This document shows, piece by piece, positions 53,964-62,404 of a stretch of DNA of 64,000 bases; position 1 is the first letter of the stretch; every line of letters begins with the position of its first letter. The stretch comes from MA-ANB-1 sp965216445. Its GTDB lineage: Bacteria; Actinomycetota; Acidimicrobiia; Spongiisociales; ZC4RG35. The notes under the pieces were generated by a model. The model ran no database searches. It had not been told where the DNA came from and was given only the letters and a program-made list of their open reading frames with translations. The position numbers were made by a program, and so were the translations under genes. The stretch lies in assembly GCA_965216445.1 (NCBI GenBank), contig OZ244166.1:1-64000 (forward strand), read 5' to 3'.

Positions 53964-55504
53964 CCTGCCGCCGATCGCAGATTCTTGATCGCCTGGTCGT
54001 ACTGAGACCGAGAGGTCTTCGGATCGCTTGCTATGGACAGCAACCCAACCTTGCCGAAGTCGGTCACTCCTCCGAGCATATGGAAAACCAAACCCTCTTG
54101 TGACGTAGCGTCAAAGTGAATCCCCTGGTAGACCGCGGCGTCGATGAGGTCTGCCGGCTTGAGACCGACATATGCCTCGTCGACCAAATTGTCTGTGGCG
54201 TAGTACGTCCGAACGTCGCCTGTCGGAATTCGGAAGTCTCCCGTGCCCGGGTCATAACGCCCATCGGTGAGGAACTCCAGCATCAGATAGGGCAGCGTCG
54301 TTCCTCCCTTTCGGAGATTGATCTCAATCGCATAGTGCCGCCACTGGTCTTCTTCGCGAACCGAGACAAAGTCCACCCCGAACCGGCCCATGACCCCTCG
54401 TTCTCTCAGCGACTTGGCCACAGCTCTCCCTGCATCGTGCAGATCCTTCTTATACGTGGGTTTGGCGGGGAAGGTGCAACCCAGGAATACCTGGCCGGAG
54501 GGTCCGGCGAGAACCTGATCGTGGGTCGATACCAATTGGATCTCTCCAAGCGGGTCGATCCGCATCTGGACCGAAGGTGACGTCTTCTTGTCTCCCTCGA
54601 TCATCGCCTCGACGATCCCGCCCATTTCGACAAACTTCTCCTCGAAAGACTCCCAGTGCTCGCCGGTGGCTTCGAACTTCAGATCTTCGTGGAGCAATCG
54701 CTCGGCTTCCTTTTTCATGCTGGTCGCATCACGGAGTGAATCGAGCGACACGACAGCGTTCCCTTCCCCAGAGAAGCCGTCGTTGAGTTTCACGACGGCC
54801 TGCGACAGGTCTTGTCGTCGTGTGTGCAAACTGACAAGTGCATCGACGATGTCGCCTTTGTCTTTCAGGTCCTCATACCCAGCAGGAAGGTCCAGGCCAG
54901 CCTCACGGAATATCGACCGGCTTCCCGATTTGGTGCCGAGATGGGCCAGGTCCGGATCGCATGCATACATCGGGATTCCCAATTGCACAGCAACCGTCTT
55001 TTCCAGTTGCGTCGTGTTGAAGCACGTCATGTGCGCAGCCTCGGGATATCGAATCAGCGACTTGAGGTGGGCGAGCCTGCCCGGATTAGCCAGCAGCTTC
55101 GCTGATAGAGGTGTCAAAGAGGAGTCTGCGACAGAAACGAGTTCGAGGCGGTCCCGTGCGTGCATCCCTGGGATACCAGGCAACAGATGGAGGTAATAGT
55201 CGATGACTGCGGCGTCGAGAGCCATTGATGTGACGTAGATCAGCTGTGTTCTCGGAAGTCTGAGCAGCATGAGGAGGCACAACAGCCGCTCCTCGTAGTG
55301 CATCACCCCCTCGATTTTCGCTAGCTCACTCTCGGGAAGGCTCATTGAGGGAAGGACCACCACCGTCCGCGGGGCGCGGGGTTCGGCGAACACCTCCCGA
55401 TACATCGCGGGGAATCTCTCCTGGAGTGTGCGGAAGACGGCAGCCTCCTCGGGGCTTCCCGGTCGGGGTTCGATTCCGGACGACCCGTCCGTCAGTGGCT
55501 GCAT
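53951..55504 (-). CDS. PGM1-like ATP-grasp peptide ligase
   Basis: A 517-residue protein of the pre-ATP-grasp/PGM1 type. N-terminal VVVLPSMSLPESELAKIEGV, YEERLLCLLMLLRLP and DYYLHLLPGIPGMHARDRLEL; then an ATP-grasp domain with AVVKLNDGFSGEGNAVV, RFGVDFVSV and YAIEINLRKGGTTLPYLMLEF (metal ligands E and N); then a PGM1-type C-terminal end. PGM1 joins amino acids to peptides in pheganomycin synthesis in Streptomyces; here no precursor peptide gene or biosynthetic cluster is evident. Confidence 0.85.
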   Translation of the reverse strand: MQPLTDGSSGIEPRPGSPEEAAVFRTLQERFPAMYREVFAEPRAPRTVVVLPSMSLPESELAKIEGVMHYEERLLCLLMLLRLPRTQLIYVTSMALDAAVIDYYLHLLPGIPGMHARDRLELVSVADSSLTPLSAKLLANPGRLAHLKSLIRYPEAAHMTCFNTTQLEKTVAVQLGIPMYACDPDLAHLGTKSGSRSIFREAGLDLPAGYEDLKDKGDIVDALVSLHTRRQDLSQAVVKLNDGFSGEGNAVVSLDSLRDATSMKKEAERLLHEDLKFEATGEHWESFEEKFVEMGGIVEAMIEGDKKTSPSVQMRIDPLGEIQLVSTHDQVLAGPSGQVFLGCTFPAKPTYKKDLHDAGRAVAKSLRERGVMGRFGVDFVSVREEDQWRHYAIEINLRKGGTTLPYLMLEFLTDGRYDPGTGDFRIPTGDVRTYYATDNLVDEAYVGLKPADLIDAAVYQGIHFDATSQEGLVFHMLGGVTDFGKVGLLSIASDPKTSRSQYDQAIKNLRSAAGQSD

Positions 55505-55578
55505 TTCGTATCCCAAGCCATTCCGAGCACAGCCTACGTTGCACCTTCCAGTTTCGGGAGCGATAGCCTGACCCGGCA

Positions 55579-56862
55579 ATGCCAACACGTATCCCCGATC
55601 GCTACCAACTCGAGATGCGACTTGGTAGAGACGGCGATATCGAGGAATGGCTGGCATCGGACCGGTCCCTCGATCGTCCAGTCCTGATTCGTTCGCTTGG
55701 GCCCGAGGCCGAAGCCACACGTCGAAGGCAATTCGTCGAGAGCGTCTCGGCAGCGGCGAAGGCCCACCACCCGCATCTTGCCAAGATCTACGTGGTCGAG
55801 GACATCGAGGAGGGCGCATACTCGGTGGTCGAGTGGACAGGAGGAGCGACAGTCGCCGACCGACTCGGGGCTGCCTTTGGGATAGAGCTAGAGGAGTTTC
55901 TGCCCAATGCCGCCGGTTTGGCGGCCGGGCTCGCAGCCCTCCACGAAGCTGGGGCCGTGCACGGCAGCATCGACCTCTCCGCCATTTCCTACGCCGGGGC
56001 TCGTGCCGCCAAGCTCGGTGGATTCGGTAGACCGTTCGCCGGCGATCAAGACGACGATGTACGTGCGTTGTCGGCGGCTTTGGAGACGGCGCTGACCGGC
56101 GAACCACCCGGTGGTCCCCCGCCGTCGGAGACCATCGACGGAATATCGCCCGCCATCGACAGCATCCTGCGCTCGGGGCAAATGGGCCAGTTCACAGCTT
56201 TGGAACTCGAGAAAGCACTGAAAGCCGCACCCACTCCTCGACGCCCCAAAGGAGAGCCGCTTTCCGCTTCGAGAAGGCTTCTGTTCGGAGCATTGGGCCT
56301 GGTGATCCTTGCGGTTGCATTGATTGGGTTAGGGGCCCTATTCGGAACGCCTTCCAACCCGATCACACCAACTCCCACTTCGGGTCCTACCGCTCCCACT
56401 ACAACCGTCATAGCCACGACGACATCAGTTTTCGCCGGCCTGGAGATCACTTCGATCGCGACGCATGACCCCTTTGGCGGTGGCGGGGAGAACGACGATT
56501 CGATCGGTTTCCTCACCGACGGGAGCCTTTCGACCTCGTGGCGAACCGAGAGATACCGCGATCCTCTGCAGCTCATCAAGGATGGAGTGGGTGTGGTTGC
56601 GACCGTGTCCGGCCAACCGAGTCAACTCCAACTGACGGGGTTTTCGCAAGGAACCGTCTTTGAGGTTCGCTGGATTGAGGAGTTCGCGGAGGATCCCTCC
56701 ATCTGGGAGCGAATCGCGGCAGGGGTCGCACCGGCTGGTACAACAGCTGTGGAACTCCCCGCAAGAAGCGATGGCTTTTGGATGGTGTGGCTGACCGAGC
56801 TTCCGCTGCAGCCAGATGGGACCTACTACGCCGAGTTGTCGGAATTACGATTGCGTCCGTGA
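55579..56862 (+). CDS. MviN-type pseudokinase with extracellular domain, free-standing
   Basis: A 427-residue membrane protein. Residues 5-215: Ser/Thr kinase-like fold beginning IPDRYQLEMRLG, but the catalytic loop is AVHGSIDLSA instead of HRD...N and the DFG region reads LGGFGR, so it is inactive. A helix near 232-255, a Pro/Thr linker, then a beta-rich extracellular domain (LTDGSLSTSWRTERY, a discoidin-like start). This matches the C-terminal part of mycobacterial MviN/MurJ (Rv3910), including its position before sigM. The MurJ flippase part is missing here. Confidence 0.82.
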   Translation: MPTRIPDRYQLEMRLGRDGDIEEWLASDRSLDRPVLIRSLGPEAEATRRRQFVESVSAAAKAHHPHLAKIYVVEDIEEGAYSVVEWTGGATVADRLGAAFGIELEEFLPNAAGLAAGLAALHEAGAVHGSIDLSAISYAGARAAKLGGFGRPFAGDQDDDVRALSAALETALTGEPPGGPPPSETIDGISPAIDSILRSGQMGQFTALELEKALKAAPTPRRPKGEPLSASRRLLFGALGLVILAVALIGLGALFGTPSNPITPTPTSGPTAPTTTVIATTTSVFAGLEITSIATHDPFGGGGENDDSIGFLTDGSLSTSWRTERYRDPLQLIKDGVGVVATVSGQPSQLQLTGFSQGTVFEVRWIEEFAEDPSIWERIAAGVAPAGTTAVELPARSDGFWMVWLTELPLQPDGTYYAELSELRLRP

Positions 56863-57404
56863 CACCAGCCACAGACCGAGAGCTCATCCAACTCGTCGTG
56901 GCCGGCGACCGTGAAGCCTTCGATCAGATCATGCGAGTCCATGAGGACCGGGTGTTCTCGGTCTGCGTCCGGATCATGGGCGACCGCGAGCCCGCCCTGG
57001 ATGCGACCCAGGAAACCTTTCTCACGGTGTTCAGAAAAGCCGACCAGTTCAAGGGGGAGTCTGCCCTCGGAACCTGGATCTATCGGATCGCCGTCAACAC
57101 CTGTTACGACCAGCTGAGAAAACTCAAACGGCGACGCACCGATGCCCTTCCCGACCACCTGGAACCTTCGGACCCAATGGCAGAAGAAGCCATGGATTCG
57201 GCCGCAATGCGCCCTGAGATCCGGGCGGCCCTCGATGAGCTCCCCGTTGAATTCCGTTCTGCGATTGTCCTCTCCGACATCGAGGGGATGTCACTGCCTC
57301 AAGTGTCCGAAGTCCTCGGAGTGCCGGTTGGAACGGTGAAGTCCCGCGTCTTCCGGGGTCGGCGAATTCTTGCAAAACGACTCGGGAACCAACCGGCGAC
57401 CTGA
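56859..57404 (+). CDS. ECF RNA polymerase sigma factor, SigM-like
   Basis: A 181-residue group 4 sigma factor. Region 2: LVVAGDREAFDQIMRVHEDRVFSVCVRI, DATQETFLTVFRKADQF; region 4: LDELPVEFRSAIVLSDIEGMSLPQVSEVLGVPVGTVKSRVFRGRRIL (only parts needed: LPVEFRSAIVL, GVPVGTVKSRVFRGR). GTG start overlaps the pseudokinase stop as GTGA, so translation is coupled. Followed by its anti-sigma gene. Same order as sigM in mycobacteria, hence the call. Confidence 0.9.
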   Translation: MTPATDRELIQLVVAGDREAFDQIMRVHEDRVFSVCVRIMGDREPALDATQETFLTVFRKADQFKGESALGTWIYRIAVNTCYDQLRKLKRRRTDALPDHLEPSDPMAEEAMDSAAMRPEIRAALDELPVEFRSAIVLSDIEGMSLPQVSEVLGVPVGTVKSRVFRGRRILAKRLGNQPAT

Positions 57405-57424
57405 AAGCATCCAAGAGAACAGAC

Positions 57425-58162
57425 ATGCACAGACACAATCTCGACGAAATCGCTGAACTCGCACAGGGAATCCTGGCGGACGACACGCGGGCACGTGAGC
57501 TGATCGACACGTGTGAGGTCTGTGCCGCTGAATACAAAACGCAAACTTTGATGATTTCAGCGCTGGCGGACACCCCTCGAGTAGCCATGACCGAACACGA
57601 AAAGGCTTCCCTGCATCGCGACCTCTGGACTGAGCTGCGCAGTCCAGCTCGTGCGGCGTCCCGACAACGTCTCGGCTGGCGCTCTTGGGCTTTCGGCACC
57701 GCAGCCACAGTTCTCGTGCTCGTCGGAGCGATTGGGGTGTTCTCCAACATGTCTTCAAATGACAGCGCGGGAGAAACGTTCAACGAGATTGGCAGTTCCC
57801 TCGATTCTGCAGCTGCGGACACAACCTTGAGCTCTTCCCGTCTTGACGAAACCGAAGGAGTCGATTCGCAATCCGAAGAAGATCTTTCACCCACAGACGG
57901 AGGAGCCCTCAGTTACGCGGGGACACCCTTTGCCGAAATCGCGGCCGCAGTCCGCGACGAGGCCGCTCTCGAGTTCCACGAAGCCTCCTCTGACGCCGGA
58001 AAGTGCATCTTCGCAGCTGGTCTGACGACACATAAGGCTGTGCTGGGTTTCGAAGAGGCTACGGACCTGGTCCTGGCCATTCCCGATGGGGCCAAGTCTG
58101 AGACCACTGAGGTGTCTTTTGTCGACCCCGAAGCTTGTTCACTGGTTCATGTCGAGGACTGA
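57425..58162 (+). CDS. anti-sigma factor, RsmA-like
   Basis: A 245-residue single-pass membrane protein. The N-terminal cytosolic part contains IDTCEVCAAEY, a ZAS-like CxxC without the usual His four residues before it. One helix at about 88-110 (FGTAATVLVLVGAIGVF), an acidic Ser-rich stretch and an extracellular domain. It should hold the preceding ECF sigma at the membrane. Begins 20 bases after the sigma stop. Confidence 0.75.
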   Translation: MHRHNLDEIAELAQGILADDTRARELIDTCEVCAAEYKTQTLMISALADTPRVAMTEHEKASLHRDLWTELRSPARAASRQRLGWRSWAFGTAATVLVLVGAIGVFSNMSSNDSAGETFNEIGSSLDSAAADTTLSSSRLDETEGVDSQSEEDLSPTDGGALSYAGTPFAEIAAAVRDEAALEFHEASSDAGKCIFAAGLTTHKAVLGFEEATDLVLAIPDGAKSETTEVSFVDPEACSLVHVED

Positions 58163-58193
58163 TTCCCCCTCGCAGTAACTAACCTCTACCGGC

Positions 58194-58460
58194 ATGGAGG
58201 AATTCGCAGCCCAATTTGCCGATCTGGTCGAGTCAATCGCCACCAAGATTCGCGCCATGACCGTCGACCGAATCGCCAAAGGCATCAAACTCACGGGTTT
58301 GGGAATCCTTGCCGCAACACTGGCGTTGACAGCAATAGCGTTCCTGATTTGGTCGATCTTCGGTGCTCTGGAGATCCCACTGACAACCGCGGGAGCGTTT
58401 GGCGTATTTGCCGCCGTCCTTTCCGGCGTCGGCATCTTCCTCTGGATTAGGAGAAGTTGA
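58194..58460 (+). CDS. small two-helix membrane protein
   Basis: An 88-residue protein: an amphipathic N-terminal helix, then hydrophobic GLGILAATLALTAIAFLIW and GAFGVFAAVLSGVGIFLWI with a basic end. No family is claimed. Sits between the anti-sigma gene and trxB with 7 bases to the latter, so probably co-transcribed. Confidence 0.65.
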   Translation: MEEFAAQFADLVESIATKIRAMTVDRIAKGIKLTGLGILAATLALTAIAFLIWSIFGALEIPLTTAGAFGVFAAVLSGVGIFLWIRRS

Positions 58461-58467
58461 AACAGCG

Positions 58468-59391
58468 ATGAACCACGAAAAACTGATCATCATTGGGTCC
58501 GGTCCCGCCGGGCATACCGCGGCCTTGTATGCCTCGAGGGCCAACCTCAATCCGCTGATGTTCGAAGGAGCCGTGTCGGGTGGGCAACTGATGATCACCA
58601 CCGATGTCGAGAACTACCCCGGCTTCCCTGACGGAATCATGGGCCCCGAGCTCATGGAGCAATTTCGCAAGCAGTCGGAGCGCTTCGGGACAAGAATGCG
58701 GGCGGTTGACGTCACAGCCGTGGACTTTTCTTCACGACCGTTCCGGCTATCCGTTTCTGGCGACGAATACACGGCCGATGCCGTAATTGTCTCTACCGGA
58801 GCCACTGCCAAATGGTTGGGTATTCCAGGCGAAGAGAAACTGACCGGCAAAGGTGTCTCGGCATGTGCGACTTGTGATGGCTTCTTTTTCCGTGATCAGG
58901 AGTTGATCGTTGTCGGTGGTGGAGACACCGCCATGGAGGAGGCCCTGTTCCTGACGAAGTTCGCTTCCAAAGTGACCGTGGTGCATCGCCGAGACGAGTT
59001 CCGCGCTTCAAAGATCATGGCGAAGCGGGTCATGGACCATGAGAAGGTCGAAGTGCTGTGGAGCACCGTCGTCACCGAGGTCCACGGAGACGCCACCGTC
59101 GAATCGGTGACTCTTGAGAACACCGAGACGGGTGAAACCAGCAACTTCAAGACCGATGGTGTCTTTGTCGCAATCGGACACAAACCGAATACCGAGATCT
59201 TCCAAGATCAGCTCGAATTGGACGAGAACGGTTATGTAATCATCAAGCCCGGCAGCACTTGGACGTCCGTCGAGGGTGTCTTTGCAGCCGGCGACGTGGC
59301 CGACCATGTCTACCGCCAGGCGGTCACCGCAGCGGGTACAGGTTGCATGGCGGCAATAGACGCCGAAAGATGGCTCGCTGAGCAGGAATAG
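58468..59391 (+). CDS. trxB: thioredoxin-disulfide reductase
   Basis: A 307-residue flavoprotein that reduces thioredoxin with NADPH. FAD motif IIGSGPAGHTAALYA, redox site CATCDGFFF, NADPH motif VVGGGDTAMEEALFL with HRRDEFRASKI, and C-terminal GVFAAGDVADHVYRQAVTAAGTGCMAA-like end (parts quoted). It is 46 bases before trxA. ATG at 58468 preceded by AGGAGAAG. Confidence 0.96.
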   Translation: MNHEKLIIIGSGPAGHTAALYASRANLNPLMFEGAVSGGQLMITTDVENYPGFPDGIMGPELMEQFRKQSERFGTRMRAVDVTAVDFSSRPFRLSVSGDEYTADAVIVSTGATAKWLGIPGEEKLTGKGVSACATCDGFFFRDQELIVVGGGDTAMEEALFLTKFASKVTVVHRRDEFRASKIMAKRVMDHEKVEVLWSTVVTEVHGDATVESVTLENTETGETSNFKTDGVFVAIGHKPNTEIFQDQLELDENGYVIIKPGSTWTSVEGVFAAGDVADHVYRQAVTAAGTGCMAAIDAERWLAEQE

Positions 59392-59437
59392 TCATACGCT
59401 ATTACTACTTTTATCAACAGAATCGCAAGGAGAAACA

Positions 59438-59755
59438 ATGGGTGACATCGTCACACTCAACGACGGCACTTTCAACGACGCTATCAGCGGAGACAAACCG
59501 GTATTGGTCGACTTCTGGGCTGAATGGTGCGGGCCATGCCGTCTCATCGCACCGGTTCTGGAAGAAATTTCCAAGGAAACGGACAACCTGACCATCGCCA
59601 AACTCAATATCGACGAAAACCCAAATCCCCCGGCCCAACATGATGTAATGAGCATTCCGACGATGATCGTCTTCAAAGATGGAGTCGAGAAGAAGCGGAT
59701 TGTGGGTGCCGCTCCCAAGCATCGCCTGGTCCAAGAACTAGCCGAATTCCTGTAA
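59438..59755 (+). CDS. trxA: thioredoxin
   Basis: A 105-residue thioredoxin with the active site FWAEWCGPCRLIAP, the cis-Pro in MSIPTMIVFKDG and a typical C-terminal helix. AAGGAG precedes the ATG. Forms the redox pair with TrxB. Confidence 0.96.
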   Translation: MGDIVTLNDGTFNDAISGDKPVLVDFWAEWCGPCRLIAPVLEEISKETDNLTIAKLNIDENPNPPAQHDVMSIPTMIVFKDGVEKKRIVGAAPKHRLVQELAEFL

Positions 59756-59789
59756 GGGGCGGTCCCTCCTCCGTGTTGAGGAAAGGTCG

Positions 59790-60758
59790 ATGCGTCTATA
59801 CCGAGTAGGTGATCATGGGACCGCAGTGCGGGATATCCAAGCTCGTCTCAACGCACTAGGTCACGACACCGACCCCGATCCCACCGGGACCTTCGACGAC
59901 GGCACGAGAGCCGCAGTAGTCGGGTTCCAGAAGGCAAAAGGCCTTGATGCCGACGGCATTGTCGGGCCCGATACGTGGCGCTCTCTCTACGAAGCTGGTT
60001 ACCGGTTTGGTGATCGGTTGCTATTTCTTCGCCGTCCCATGATGCGGGGTGAAGACGTTTCTGAGGTTCAGTCTCGGCTCAGCGCACTGGGATTCGACTC
60101 CGGCAAGGTCGACGGGATATTTGGTCCCGCGACGGAGCGTGCCGTCCTCGAATTCCAACACAATCGGGCTCTAGCTGAGGACGGGAAAGTGGGACCGTCG
60201 GTCGTCACGGAAATCCAACTCGTGACCAGAGGAGCAATGAAGAAGGGCCGGGAAGCCGTGCGCGAAAAGGAGTGGCTACGGCGCCTCTCCCCCACCGTCG
60301 CCGGAGCGAGGGTCTATTTGGACGCAGGTTGTCGAGATGACCGTGAGTTGGTGACGGCTTGGGAAGCTGCATCGGCTGCGGCGATCCTCCTCCAAGAACG
60401 AGGTGGACTTCCCGTGATGTCGAGGTCTGTCGACACCAAACTCCCGGAACGAGTCCGAGCAACACGGGCGAACCGCCTCGGGGCAGACCTCATTGTGGCG
60501 TTTCAGTTGGATGCCAGCGACGAGAATTGTGTCTTCTTCTTTGCGTCAGAGCACAGCATGTCGGAGGTAGGCAGGAAGTTGGCTCAAAGCGTTGCGGCGC
60601 GCACCGGTGGGCGAGTTGAAGGACGCGCCAGCGCCCTCCTCAAAGAAACGCGTGCGCCTGCGGTCATCGTCAGCGTTCCAGACCTTTCAGCGAAGGTGGG
60701 AGCACAAGTCATGGACGGTGTCGACGACTTCTTCGCCGAACACTCACCTAATCGGTAA
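59790..60758 (+). CDS. CwlM-like regulator: two peptidoglycan-binding domains and degenerate amidase domain
   Basis: A 322-residue protein without signal peptide. Residues 5-70 and 78-143 are PG_binding_1 domains (VRDIQARLNALGH, DGIVGPDTWRSL; VSEVQSRLSALGFDSGKVDG, FGPATERAVLEFQ). Residues 170-318 look like an Amidase_3 fold, but zinc ligands are lost: VYLDAGCRDDRE replaces the DPGHGG motif and VAFQLDASD replaces the SlHaN motif. Position after trxA and before parB is that of mycobacterial cwlM, an activator of MurA. GAGGAAAGG precedes the ATG. Confidence 0.85.
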   Translation: MRLYRVGDHGTAVRDIQARLNALGHDTDPDPTGTFDDGTRAAVVGFQKAKGLDADGIVGPDTWRSLYEAGYRFGDRLLFLRRPMMRGEDVSEVQSRLSALGFDSGKVDGIFGPATERAVLEFQHNRALAEDGKVGPSVVTEIQLVTRGAMKKGREAVREKEWLRRLSPTVAGARVYLDAGCRDDRELVTAWEAASAAAILLQERGGLPVMSRSVDTKLPERVRATRANRLGADLIVAFQLDASDENCVFFFASEHSMSEVGRKLAQSVAARTGGRVEGRASALLKETRAPAVIVSVPDLSAKVGAQVMDGVDDFFAEHSPNR

Positions 60759-61605
60759 TCACCCGATACAGTCGCTCCAGTTCCTCTACTGAACCAAACT
60801 TGATCTCGAGTCGACCCTTTTGATTCCGATAGTTGATCTTGACCTGACTGCCCAACTTCTCCCCTAGCCGCTTCTCCAGCTCAATGATCTCAACCGGCCG
60901 GATCGACCTGACGGTCTTCGACGTTGGCGCTTTATCGCCCATCTCGCGACGGATCCGAACTGCGTCTTCGATTTGGCGAACACTCCAACCGTCGGCGGCG
61001 GCCTTTTCACCCAGGTAGACGGCGTATTTCTGATCCTCGAGGCCGGCCAAGGCTCTGGCATGACCGCCCGAGATCTCTCCGTCTTCAACCAGTTGCTGAA
61101 CCTCCGGCGGAAGAGTGAGGAGCCGTAGTGAATTCGAGATCGCGGGTCGGGACTTCCCCACCCGCTCGGCGATCTCCTTCTGACTCATTCCATATTCTTC
61201 CAGGAGTTGGGAATACGCTCTCGCTTCCTCCAGCGGAGTCAAGTCCATACGTTGGACGTTCTCGACCAGAGCTTCGACCAAGGTATGGGTTCCGGTCTTC
61301 TGCCTGACCACGGCGGGAATTGTGCCGAGACCTGCGCGTTTGGCAGCACGCCATCGTCGTTCGCCTGCGATGAGAGTAAACCCCGTCTGGCCCTCCTCGA
61401 CTACCACAGGTTGAAGCACACCCAATTCGTCAATTGAGTTTGCCAGCTCTACGAGGGCCTCATCATCGAAGCGGGACCTGGGTTGGTCGGGGTTGGCATT
61501 GATTTGGTCAATGGGAATATGGGCAAACCCATCACCGGGCGCCGCCGGTTCAGTAGGGATCAAGGCCTCCAGTCCGCGTCCCAAGCCACTCTTTCTTGCC
61601 GCCAT
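60748..61605 (-). CDS. parB: chromosome partitioning protein ParB
   Basis: A 285-residue parS-binding CTPase. KSGLGRGLEALIP N terminus (ParA-interacting), IPIDQINANPDQPRSRFD, LIAGERRWRAAKRAGL (CTP-binding), LVENVQRMDLTPLEEARAY, then the HTH MSQKEIAERVGKSRPAISNSL and a dimer C terminus. Starts 4 bases after parA and ends overlapping the cwlM-like stop by 11 bases (convergent). Confidence 0.96.
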   Translation of the reverse strand: MAARKSGLGRGLEALIPTEPAAPGDGFAHIPIDQINANPDQPRSRFDDEALVELANSIDELGVLQPVVVEEGQTGFTLIAGERRWRAAKRAGLGTIPAVVRQKTGTHTLVEALVENVQRMDLTPLEEARAYSQLLEEYGMSQKEIAERVGKSRPAISNSLRLLTLPPEVQQLVEDGEISGGHARALAGLEDQKYAVYLGEKAAADGWSVRQIEDAVRIRREMGDKAPTSKTVRSIRPVEIIELEKRLGEKLGSQVKINYRNQKGRLEIKFGSVEELERLYRVITD

Positions 61606-61609
61606 CAGC

Positions 61610-62404
61610 TCACAACCCCTCGAGTAGACCGTGTCGTTGTCGGAACTCTTTGCCCAGGTGCCGATAGGCGATCGCTCCCCTGCTCATCGGATCAAAGGCC
61701 TCGATGGGCTCTCCATACGACGGTGCCTCAGAAAGTCGGACAGACCGGGGAATCACGGTGCGGTAACAGGTGTCCCCGAAGTGCTCCCGAACCTGGAGCG
61801 AAACGTCTTTGGACAGTTTGGTACGTCCGTCATACATGGTGAGTATCACCCCACCAACCTTCAAGTCGGAATTGAGGTTCGACGTCACCAAGTTGACGTT
61901 ATTGAGTAGCTGGCTGACACCCTCGAGGGCGTAATACTCACACTGGATTGGGATGACGACCTCTGAAGCCGCGACTAGGGCGTTGACCGTGAGAAGACCC
62001 AAAGAGGGGGGACAATCGATGAGAATCACATCGAATTGTTGATCCGCAGCCTGGATTGCACTCCTCAACCGGGTTTCACGTGAAAACTGTGATACCAACT
62101 CGATCTCGGCACCGGCCAGGTCGATCGTCGCCGGAACCACAAACAGGTCCCGAACTGAAGTTGGTTCAATCGCGTCGTCGAGCTCTCTTTCCTTGAGTAA
62201 CACGTCATAGACCGAGACCTCTATGGTCTGTCGATCGATCCCGAGTCCGGAGGTGGCGTTTCCTTGTGGATCAAGGTCGACCAACAACACACGAACGCCT
62301 TGAAAGGCAAGGGCGGCGGCGAGATTGATCGCCGTGGTGGATTTGCCGACACCACCCTTCTGATTAGCAAGGGCGATTACTAGGGGATTCTCGACAGTAC
62401 TCAC
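61610..62404 (-). CDS. parA: chromosome partitioning ATPase ParA
   Basis: A 264-residue ParA/Soj ATPase. LANQKGGVGKSTTAINLAAAL is the deviant Walker A, LLVDLDPQGNATSGLG and ILIDCPPSLGLLTVNAL follow, and SVRLSEAPSYGEPI ends the fold. GTG at 62404 overlaps the rsmG stop (GTGA); earlier in-frame codons have no conserved sequence. A parS-like site lies inside the gene. Works with ParB to separate origins. Confidence 0.96.
   Translation of the reverse strand: MSTVENPLVIALANQKGGVGKSTTAINLAAALAFQGVRVLLVDLDPQGNATSGLGIDRQTIEVSVYDVLLKERELDDAIEPTSVRDLFVVPATIDLAGAEIELVSQFSRETRLRSAIQAADQQFDVILIDCPPSLGLLTVNALVAASEVVIPIQCEYYALEGVSQLLNNVNLVTSNLNSDLKVGGVILTMYDGRTKLSKDVSLQVREHFGDTCYRTVIPRSVRLSEAPSYGEPIEAFDPMSRGAIAYRHLGKEFRQRHGLLEGL
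62072..62087. promoter_or_regulatory. parS-like site inside parA
   Basis: GGTTTCACGTGAAAAC matches the parS consensus TGTTTCACGTGAAACA at 13 of 16 positions, with the central TTTCACGTGAAA intact. Confidence 0.7.
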
